A stretch of 5,167 nt of DNA from Candidatus Nomurabacteria bacterium (GTDB lineage: Bacteria > Patescibacteriota > Minisyncoccia > Phycocordibacterales > UBA9973): positions 1 through 5,167 of the forward strand of contig DAHVYC010000036.1 of assembly GCA_027327845.1 (NCBI GenBank). Reading direction: 5' to 3'. A program made the position numbers and the translations under genes. Below, one piece after another: positions 1 through 5,167 of the stretch (position 1 is its first letter; every line of letters begins with the position of its first letter). Below the pieces are notes generated by a model that ran no database searches, was not told where the DNA came from, and saw nothing but the letters and a program-made list of their open reading frames with translations.

Positions 1-1193
1 AAGATGTATTGGTAAATCATCCTGTACTTGGCATGGGTCCTAATAAATTCGGAGAAGCTTGGGCTTTGTATAAACCTCAATCCATAAACTCTACCGTATT
101 CTGGGATACTTCCTTTAACTCCGGTTCCGGTCTCTTGCCGACATTCTTTGCCACTACCGGCGCTCTGGGAATTTTGTCTTGGATTTTATTCTTTGCGGTT
201 TTTCTTATAACTGGAACCAAGTCTCTGTTCTCCAGTATTAAAAACAATGCAAGTTGGGAAGTGGTGATATTTTTCGTCGCTTCTTTATATCTGTTTGTTT
301 CAGCCTTCTTCTATTCCACTGGATCGGTTATATTCTTGCTTGCTTTTGCTTTCACCGGAATATTTATAGGGTTATCTTCTTCTAAACAGCAGAACGGAGA
401 GGCGGTTATTTCTTTCTTGGATGATCCTAGAAAGAGTTTCTTCTCTATTTTAATCCTTGTGGTGCTTATGATTGTGGTTGCCGCTACTGGTTTCAAATAT
501 GCTGAGAGGCTGGCATCAGTAGCGTATTTTGGAAATACGCTATCGGCTTCCACGGTGCCTGCCGCTGAAGATTCGATAGCTAAAGCTATATCGCTTCATG
601 AGAACGATCTATACTTGCGTACTTACTCTCAGGTTTATCTGACAAAAATAAATTCGATAGTTTCAAAAGGATCAACCTCTTTGTCAGATGCTGATAAGGC
701 AGATCTGCAGACAAGTTTTAATCAAGCGGTAAATGGCGCGCAACTTGCCGTGTCGTATGACAATACAAATTACCTAAATTACAGTTCTCTAGGCGTAGTC
801 TACAACACTGTAGGTTTGCTCGGAGTTAAAGATGCTTATGATAAATCCATAGAAGCTTACAAGAGCGCTTCCTTGCTCAACCCTCTTAACCCAGGTATAA
901 AACTTTCTATCGGGAGAGTATTGTTTGCGGAAGGAAAAACCGATGATGCCAGAAATATGGCTAAAGAAGCCCTCTCTCTGAAAGCGGATTATGTGGATGC
1001 CCTGATTGTGCTTTCTCAGATAGAAAAGAGCAGCGGTAATAATAGCCAGGCTGTCTCCTATGCGGAGCAAGCTCTATCTTACGCTCCGGACAATAAAGAC
1101 CTGATCCAATATGTAAATTCTCTGAAGAATGGAGCAAATCCGACCCCTCCTGCCACTACCGGTACAACTCAAAGTGATACTAAGAAAAAATAG
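1..1193 (+). CDS. Wzy/O-antigen ligase-like membrane protein with C-terminal TPR domain (5' end outside window)
   Basis: The reading frame is open from the first base (first whole codon at 3), so the N-terminal half, including most membrane helices, lies upstream. The TTG at 9 is probably not the real start. Residues below count from that TTG. The segment HPVLGMGPNKF (4-14) followed by a loop and TTGALG (49-54) matches the end of the large extracytoplasmic loop of the Wzy_C/O-antigen ligase family, which moves glycans from polyprenyl carriers. Hydrophobic helices are at about 48-69, 84-103, 105-121 and 144-161. Basic stretches between them put the C-terminal domain outside the cytoplasm. That domain has TPR-like helical pairs at about 257-292, 297-327 and 329-361, then a Pro/Thr tail ending in three lysines. 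The usual catalytic His of the loop is not seen. murJ follows 22 bases later. Substrate is unknown; family assignment is fairly sure, ligase versus polymerase is not. Confidence 0.8.
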   Translation, partial: DVLVNHPVLGMGPNKFGEAWALYKPQSINSTVFWDTSFNSGSGLLPTFFATTGALGILSWILFFAVFLITGTKSLFSSIKNNASWEVVIFFVASLYLFVSAFFYSTGSVIFLLAFAFTGIFIGLSSSKQQNGEAVISFLDDPRKSFFSILILVVLMIVVAATGFKYAERLASVAYFGNTLSASTVPAAEDSIAKAISLHENDLYLRTYSQVYLTKINSIVSKGSTSLSDADKADLQTSFNQAVNGAQLAVSYDNTNYLNYSSLGVVYNTVGLLGVKDAYDKSIEAYKSASLLNPLNPGIKLSIGRVLFAEGKTDDARNMAKEALSLKADYVDALIVLSQIEKSSGNNSQAVSYAEQALSYAPDNKDLIQYVNSLKNGANPTPPATTGTTQSDTKKK

Positions 1194-1215
1194 AAAAAGC
1201 TAAAAAACAAAAAGG

Positions 1216-2901
1216 ATGCAGAGGATATTGAAGATTTTTAGCAAAGAATACGGAAATATAAACCAAGCCGCGCTTCTTTTAGGTTTGTTTACTTTTCTGT
1301 CTCAAGTTCTAGCGCTTTTCAGAGACAGAAATATAGCTCACTTTATAGGACCATCTCCCGACCTGGATGCTTATTATGCTGCATTTAGAGTGCCGGACCT
1401 TATATTTATATCCATAGCATCCTTGGCTTCTATTACCGTTACCATCCCATTCATTGTAGAAAAAATGAAAGGGGATGAAGTTACCAAAGAAGCTCGGAAG
1501 TTTATGAACGATGTTTTCACCGTTTTCTTCTCTATGATTGCCATAGTGGCTCTTATAGCGTTCATTATAATGCCTTATCTGGCTTCCTTTATTGCCCCTG
1601 GTTTTACTCCTGTTATGCAGGATAAAGTAATTCTCCTTTCGAGAATAATGCTTCTTTCCCCGATCTTAATGGGTCTTTCCAGTCTCTTTGGCACGATCAC
1701 TCAGCTTTTCCGGAAATTTTTCATTTATTCCTTAAGCCCCATCTTCTATAACTTGGGCATAATAACCGGTGTAATATTTCTTTATCCCGTATTTGGTATA
1801 ACAGGATTGGTATTGGGTGTAGTGTTGGGAGCTCTTCTGCATTTCGGAGTACAGTTTTTCGCTTCGGCAAGTTGTAAATTCGTCCCTCGCTTTACACGCT
1901 CAATAGATTTTAAAGAGATAAAACGTGTAGCATTGATTTCTCTTCCCAGAACCTTGGGGCTTTCTTTCAACAGCATAGCCCTTATATCTATCATAGCCTT
2001 TGCTTCTTATTTGCCGAGCGGTTCGATTTCCATTTTTAATTTTTCTTTCAATCTTCAATCCGTTCCGCTCAATATCATAGGAGTATCTTTCGCCATAGCT
2101 GCATTTCCAACTTTAGTGAAATCTTTCGGAAAAGAAAATAATCCGGAATTTAGAAGACATCTTAAATCCACCGCAAGGCAGATTGTTTTTTGGTCTTTGC
2201 CCATAATGTTTCTTTTTATAGTTTTACGCGCCCAGATAGTGCGTGTGATATTGGGTTCCGGATCTTTTTCTTGGGATAATACTCGTCTTGTGGCTGCTTC
2301 AGTGGCTATATTTGCCACTTCTATTTTAGCTCAAGGTATGACTGCTCTTTTGTCTAGGGCATATTATGCAGCTGGAGATACTAAACGGCCTCTCTCGGTC
2401 AACTTATTCTGTTCGGTGCTCATAATAATCTTATCTTATGTATTTCTGCATGTTTTTGAAAATTTTCCGTACTTCCGATACTTCATAGAATCTTTGCTCA
2501 AGGTAAACGATATAGAAGGCACAGAAGTGCTTATGCTTCCGCTTGCGTATTCCATAGGGACCATACTGAATTTTATCTTGCACTGGTATTTTGTCAGAAG
2601 AGATTTTATGAACCACGAATCGTTTATAACCAAAACAACCTTCCAAAGTTTAGGAGCGTCGTTTTTCTTGGGATTGGTCACTTATTTATTCCTTAATATT
2701 TTCTCCCCGATATTTGGCACTACGACTTTCTTAGGGGTTTTCTTGCAAGGATTCATCTCGGGCATCTTAGGCATCTGCGCGGGAATTTTAGTACTTTATA
2801 TGTTAAAGAGCGAGGAGTTGGCGGATATAATAAAAGCATTCAAAGCGAAATTCTGGAAAGTGAAGATTTTCGTATCTCCTCAGGAGGAATTGGATCAGTA
2901 A
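1216..2901 (+). CDS. murJ: MurJ-family lipid II flippase (MviN)
   Basis: MurJ is the MOP-superfamily membrane protein that carries the peptidoglycan precursor lipid II across the cytoplasmic membrane. The 561-residue product is hydrophobic throughout, with about 14 helices. Family marks are FRDR (35-38), LDAYYAAFRVPDL (50-62), SLPRTLG (242-248), the GVSFAIAAFP segment (289-298) and RAYYAAGDTKRP (381-392). It is longer than the roughly 510 residues of E. coli MurJ, because of a longer N terminus, an insert at about 411-440 between late helices, and a charged cytoplasmic tail from about 531. By remembered alignment, E. coli R18, R52 and R270 correspond to Q30, F63 and N279, while R24 is kept as R36. 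An in-frame TAA at 1201 leaves ATG 1216 as the first start; AAAAGG abuts it directly, too close for a normal ribosome site. The gene sits between the ligase-like gene and lepA, probably in one operon. Confidence 0.93.
   Translation: MQRILKIFSKEYGNINQAALLLGLFTFLSQVLALFRDRNIAHFIGPSPDLDAYYAAFRVPDLIFISIASLASITVTIPFIVEKMKGDEVTKEARKFMNDVFTVFFSMIAIVALIAFIIMPYLASFIAPGFTPVMQDKVILLSRIMLLSPILMGLSSLFGTITQLFRKFFIYSLSPIFYNLGIITGVIFLYPVFGITGLVLGVVLGALLHFGVQFFASASCKFVPRFTRSIDFKEIKRVALISLPRTLGLSFNSIALISIIAFASYLPSGSISIFNFSFNLQSVPLNIIGVSFAIAAFPTLVKSFGKENNPEFRRHLKSTARQIVFWSLPIMFLFIVLRAQIVRVILGSGSFSWDNTRLVAASVAIFATSILAQGMTALLSRAYYAAGDTKRPLSVNLFCSVLIIILSYVFLHVFENFPYFRYFIESLLKVNDIEGTEVLMLPLAYSIGTILNFILHWYFVRRDFMNHESFITKTTFQSLGASFFLGLVTYLFLNIFSPIFGTTTFLGVFLQGFISGILGICAGILVLYMLKSEELADIIKAFKAKFWKVKIFVSPQEELDQ
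2882..2888 (+). promoter_or_regulatory. Strong Shine-Dalgarno-like AGGAGGA inside the murJ 3' end
   Basis: AGGAGGA is the best anti-16S match noticed in the window. It is embedded in the last murJ codons (Gln-Glu-Glu), so it may be only coding sequence. The next ATG (2902) is 13 bases downstream, longer than the usual 5-9. lepA, whose ATG is at 2937, has no such motif of its own, so this site could load ribosomes for the mini-ORF and, through it, lepA. That role is inference. Confidence 0.3.
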
Positions 2902-2946
2902 ATGCATATTGTCTCCGATTCTGATATATTTAAAAAATGGCTTTAG
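2902..2946 (+). other. Candidate 14-codon mini-ORF bridging murJ and lepA
   Basis: ATG at 2902 directly follows the murJ TAA (2899-2901) with no spacer. The frame reads MHIVSDSDIFKKWL and stops at TAG 2944-2946, overlapping the first 10 bases of lepA in another frame. The AGGAGGA motif lies 13 bases upstream. The geometry would allow termination-reinitiation from murJ to the mini-ORF and from there to lepA, which lacks a ribosome-binding site. The peptide has no recognisable domain, and a short ORF like this can arise by chance, so it is recorded as a candidate regulatory leader and not as an established gene. Confidence 0.25.
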
Positions 2947-4757
2947 AAAATATAAGGAATTTTTCCATAATCGCACATATAGATCACGGTAAAAGCACAT
3001 TAGCGGACCGTATGCTTGAAGTGACTCATACCATAGAAGCTCGCAAAATGCGGGATCAAATTCTGGATTCGATGGAGCTCGAACGAGAGAGAGGTATTAC
3101 CATAAAGATGCAACCAGTACGGATGAATTATCATATGGAAAATGGCGATTTTTCGAACAAGGACTATGTGCTTAATCTTATAGATACTCCAGGACATATT
3201 GATTTTTCCTACGAAGTATCGAGGGCGCTCAAGGCGGTCGAAGGTTCAATTCTTCTAGTCGATGCCACTCAAGGGGTGCAAGCACAGACTCTAACCACCT
3301 TAAATATGGCTCGTGAAGACAACTTAAAGATAATACCAGTGCTCTCTAAAGTAGATTCTCCGCTTGCGCGTATTGAAGAGGTGAAGATGGAGGTAGCTTT
3401 ACTGCTTGATGTAAATCCTGATTCGGTATTGGAAGTTTCTGGAAAGACCGGATTTGGAGTTTCTGACCTGCTTGCCGAAGTGGTAAAAAGTATTCCGCCT
3501 CCCGTCTCATATAAGAACAAAGAAGAAGGCGTACAAGCTCTTATTTTTGATTTTAAATATGATAGCCATAGGGGAGTAATAGTATATGTGCGATTATTTT
3601 CAGGATCAATTAAAAAAGGGGACAATTTAATTTTTTCCGCTTCGAGAGAAAAGTTTATAGCTCTTGAGGTGGGAATATTTTCCCCGGAAGAGAACCCAAA
3701 GAGTTCGTTGGAAGAAGGAGAGATAGGCTATATAGTGACCGGTATAAAAAGGCCAGGAATAGCCTCCGTCGGAGACACGGTAACTCTCTTTAAGAAACCG
3801 TCTCTAGCACTTCCTGGATACATGAAACCGAAGCCGGTGGTATGGGCCTCTGTATATCCTGAAGATGCTGATGATTTTCCAAATCTTAGGCTTGCCTTAG
3901 GCAGGTTACAGCTTTCAGACTCGGCTTTTTCATATGAAGAAGAGGCTTCAGGAGCGTTGGGTAAAGGATTCCGCTGTGGTTTTTTAGGAATGCTCCATCT
4001 TGAAATAATAACAGAGCGACTAAAAAGAGAATTTGGCCTTCATTTGATTATAACGACCCCTTCTATAACATATAAAGTTCTTCTAAGAAACAACAAAGAA
4101 GAAATCGTGTATTCGCCGTACTTTTTTCCGGAAGAAGGGCAGATATTGAAAATTTACGAGCCATGGGTTTCGGTCAAAATTATAACTCCGGAGACCTATG
4201 CAAGTGTTTTAATGCCGTTTCTCTTTGAACACGAATCGGTGGTGCATGCTACCGAGAGTTTTGGCGACAACAGGTCTGTAATCAGCTTGGAAATGCCATT
4301 GCGCGAGCTTATGCGAAATTTTTTTGATGATTTGAAAAGCATAACTTCCGGGTATGCTTCGATTTCTTATGAATTAGGAGAATATAAAGAGGCAGAGGTA
4401 GCCAGGCTAGATATCCTGGTGGCAGGGGAAGTGATGCCGGCTTTTTGCAAAATAGTATCCAAGCGCAGAGTAGAAGAGGAGGCCCGGACTCAAGTTGAAA
4501 AATTAAAAAACATAATTCCGAGACAGCAATTCCCTTTTAAAATACAAGGTAAAGCCTTAAGCAGAATTATTGCTTCCGAATCCGTCTCCGCATACAGGAA
4601 AGATGTGCTCATACATAAGGGAAAAGTTGTCGGAGGAGGAGATGTAAGCAGGAAGAAAAAGCTTCTTGAAAAACAAAAAAGAGGCAAAGCTAAAATGAGA
4701 GAAAATGCAAAAGTAAATATCACTCAGGACGTCTTTCTGAAGATGATGAAAAAATAG
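2937..4757 (+). CDS. lepA: LepA / elongation factor 4, ribosome-associated GTPase
   Basis: LepA is a translational GTPase that binds the ribosome and has been linked to back-translocation and to 30S subunit assembly. The 606 residues match the usual length of about 600. Domains in order: GTPase (1-187) with G1 AHIDHGKST (13-21), G2 RGIT (52-55), G3 DTPGH (83-87), G4 SKVD (137-140) and G5 SGK (168-170); beta-barrel domain II (about 195-286); domain III (about 298-373) with GFRCGFLGMLHLEI (344-357); an EF-G domain V-like part (about 405-482); and the LepA-specific C-terminal domain with IPRQQF (527-532) and SRKKKLLEKQKRGK (571-584). G4 has Ser for the normal Asn, and the region before SRKKK is about four residues longer than in E. 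coli and reads GGGD where YGGD is usual. An in-frame TAA at 2931 fixes ATG 2937 as the start. No Shine-Dalgarno is visible just upstream. Identity is certain. Confidence 0.97.
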   Translation: MALENIRNFSIIAHIDHGKSTLADRMLEVTHTIEARKMRDQILDSMELERERGITIKMQPVRMNYHMENGDFSNKDYVLNLIDTPGHIDFSYEVSRALKAVEGSILLVDATQGVQAQTLTTLNMAREDNLKIIPVLSKVDSPLARIEEVKMEVALLLDVNPDSVLEVSGKTGFGVSDLLAEVVKSIPPPVSYKNKEEGVQALIFDFKYDSHRGVIVYVRLFSGSIKKGDNLIFSASREKFIALEVGIFSPEENPKSSLEEGEIGYIVTGIKRPGIASVGDTVTLFKKPSLALPGYMKPKPVVWASVYPEDADDFPNLRLALGRLQLSDSAFSYEEEASGALGKGFRCGFLGMLHLEIITERLKREFGLHLIITTPSITYKVLLRNNKEEIVYSPYFFPEEGQILKIYEPWVSVKIITPETYASVLMPFLFEHESVVHATESFGDNRSVISLEMPLRELMRNFFDDLKSITSGYASISYELGEYKEAEVARLDILVAGEVMPAFCKIVSKRRVEEEARTQVEKLKNIIPRQQFPFKIQGKALSRIIASESVSAYRKDVLIHKGKVVGGGDVSRKKKLLEKQKRGKAKMRENAKVNITQDVFLKMMKK

Positions 4758-4895
4758 AGAATCTATTTGATGCTGAATATAGGAGAATAGAGCAGTACCA
4801 TACTCACTATCATCAGTACCACTATTATTGACCATATTATTTGAATTTTCTTTTGGTGTTTTTTGTTGAAAAACATGCAATAATAATATCATAAT
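4758..4895 (+). promoter_or_regulatory. AT-rich intergenic region, likely control region of the last gene
   Basis: This 138-base gap is the longest non-coding stretch here and separates lepA from the septum initiator gene. It contains no believable gene. CAGTACCA occurs twice (4793-4800 and 4814-4821), 21 bp apart, about two helical turns. TGCAATAAT (4876-4884) resembles an extended -10 box but has no clear -35 at the proper distance; if used, the transcript would start only a few bases before ATG 4896. A 7-bp perfect hairpin overlaps the lepA stop (4752-4768), but it is AT-rich and has no T-run after it, so it is a poor terminator. Promoter activity is an inference from position and composition. 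Confidence 0.3.
4793..4821 (+). repeat. Two direct copies of CAGTACCA, 21 bp apart
   Basis: The 8-bp word is exact at 4793-4800 and 4814-4821. Same-face spacing of two helical turns is typical of paired operator half-sites, but no regulator is encoded nearby and the flanks of the copies differ. It may be chance in low-complexity DNA. Confidence 0.3.
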
Positions 4896-4901
4896 ATGAT
4901 A
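4887..4901 (+). repeat. Hyphenated palindrome over the start codon of the FtsB/DivIC-like gene
   Basis: TATCATAATATGATA is a perfect 7-bp inverted repeat around one central base and contains the ATG at 4896-4898. It is nested in a wider imperfect inverted repeat: TTGAAAA (4866-4872) with TTTTCAA (4904-4910), extended by C4874-G4903 across one bulged A. It could be a protein-binding site or an mRNA fold covering the start. The AT content makes chance pairing quite possible. Confidence 0.35.
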
Positions 4902-5167
4902 AGTTTTCAAAAAAGTGGAAAATGGAGGAAGATAACCCAATCAAAGTTTTTTTTGGTGTTTTTAGGGCTTGTAATAGCGGCTTTTGTTTATAACTTGATT
5001 GGTCTTTCTAAAAAAATGGAGGAAACTATAAAAAATAAAAAAATAGTTGAAGATAAGATAACTGAATTGGGAAATTCAAAAGATAAATTGAGCTCAGATA
5101 TCTCCAAATTAAAAACTAATGAAGGTGTAGAAGCAAACATAAGAGAAAAGTTCGGATTAGCTAAAGA
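4896..5167 (+). CDS. FtsB/DivIC-family septum formation initiator (3' end outside window)
   Basis: Proteins of this family are small single-pass membrane proteins that form coiled-coil complexes with FtsL and FtsQ/DivIB in the divisome. Ninety whole codons are present and the frame is open to the window end. The visible protein has a short basic cytoplasmic start (KSGKWRK, 6-12), one membrane helix at about 18-37, a Lys/Glu-rich coiled-coil stretch at about 38-75, and then NIREKFGLAK (81-90), the family's hallmark near the end of the conserved domain. The family is usually about 90-140 residues, so only a short tail is missing. An in-frame TAA at 4884 makes ATG 4896 the first possible start and gives the right topology. 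No Shine-Dalgarno is visible. FtsB and DivIC cannot be told apart from this fragment. The gene follows lepA by 138 bases and may have its own promoter. Confidence 0.85.
   Translation, partial: MISFQKSGKWRKITQSKFFLVFLGLVIAAFVYNLIGLSKKMEETIKNKKIVEDKITELGNSKDKLSSDISKLKTNEGVEANIREKFGLAK

Noticed and set aside
3269..3625. 118-codon open frame on the minus strand within lepA
   Set aside because: It is antisense to the conserved GTPase domain and shows low-complexity Ser/Thr composition with no domain; a codon-bias shadow.
4752..4768. Perfect 7-bp hairpin AAATAGA/TCTATTT at the lepA stop as a terminator
   Set aside because: Only one G-C pair in the stem and no T-run follows, so it is not a credible intrinsic terminator.
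4828..4856. TTGACC as a -35 box
   Set aside because: At the normal 17-base spacing the -10 position reads TTTTGG, which is not a promoter element.
4857..4875. Stem TGTTTTT/AAAAACA in the gap before the last gene
   Set aside because: The stem is a T-run facing an A-run in AT-rich DNA, with no T tract behind it; expected by chance.
4841..4894. Hydrophobic 17-codon frame beginning at TTG in the gap
   Set aside because: No ribosome-binding site, a weak start codon and AT-rich composition that yields hydrophobic codons by default.
4557..4940. 127-codon open frame on the minus strand across the lepA end and the following gap
   Set aside because: It lies mostly antisense to the certain lepA C-terminal domain, has no recognisable motif, and its end also overlaps the start of the division gene.
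4851..4963. TTTTGGTGTTTTT repeated exactly 100 bp apart (4851-4863 and 4951-4963)
   Set aside because: The word is T-rich low complexity and the second copy encodes part of the membrane helix of the FtsB/DivIC-like protein; most likely coincidence.

Overview
The window is AT-rich, compact, single-strand bacterial DNA with four genes, all on the + strand: the 3' part of a Wzy/O-antigen-ligase-like membrane protein fused to a TPR domain (1-1193), murJ (1216-2901), lepA (2937-4757), and the first 90 codons of an FtsB/DivIC-type septum formation initiator (from 4896, running off the end). Sequence character suggests a member of the Candidate Phyla Radiation (Patescibacteria, Parcubacteria-like). 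The grounds are the ligase-like loop of the type N-x-GSG-x-x-PTFF-x-TTG, the MurJ variant with SQVLxLxRDR and AFRVPDLIF near its N terminus, the LepA SPLARxEEVK segment after G4, tight spacing, and weak or absent Shine-Dalgarno sequences. That placement is inference from remembered family patterns, not a search. No in-frame TGA occurs in the genes and the complete ends are TAG, TAA and TAG, so the ordinary bacterial code fits.

Layout: the first three genes are separated by only 22 and 35 bases, with no convincing terminator or promoter between them, so they probably form one transcription unit. The murJ-lepA junction holds a 14-codon out-of-frame mini-ORF that begins directly after the murJ stop and ends 10 bases inside lepA, which could couple translation of the two. 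The largest gap (4758-4895, 138 bases) is very AT-rich and carries a pair of 8-bp direct repeats 21 bp apart and a palindrome centred on the start of the last gene. It is the most likely site of separate control.

Functionally, three of the four genes concern the cell envelope: a polyprenyl-linked glycan polymerase/ligase-like protein, the lipid II flippase and a divisome protein. lepA encodes a ribosome-associated GTPase. I see no mobile element, CRISPR array, RNA gene or clear new multi-gene system. The points most worth checking are family-level departures: the expected catalytic His missing from the ligase-like loop, three of four key MurJ arginines replaced, a Ser in the LepA G4 motif, and the mini-ORF before lepA.
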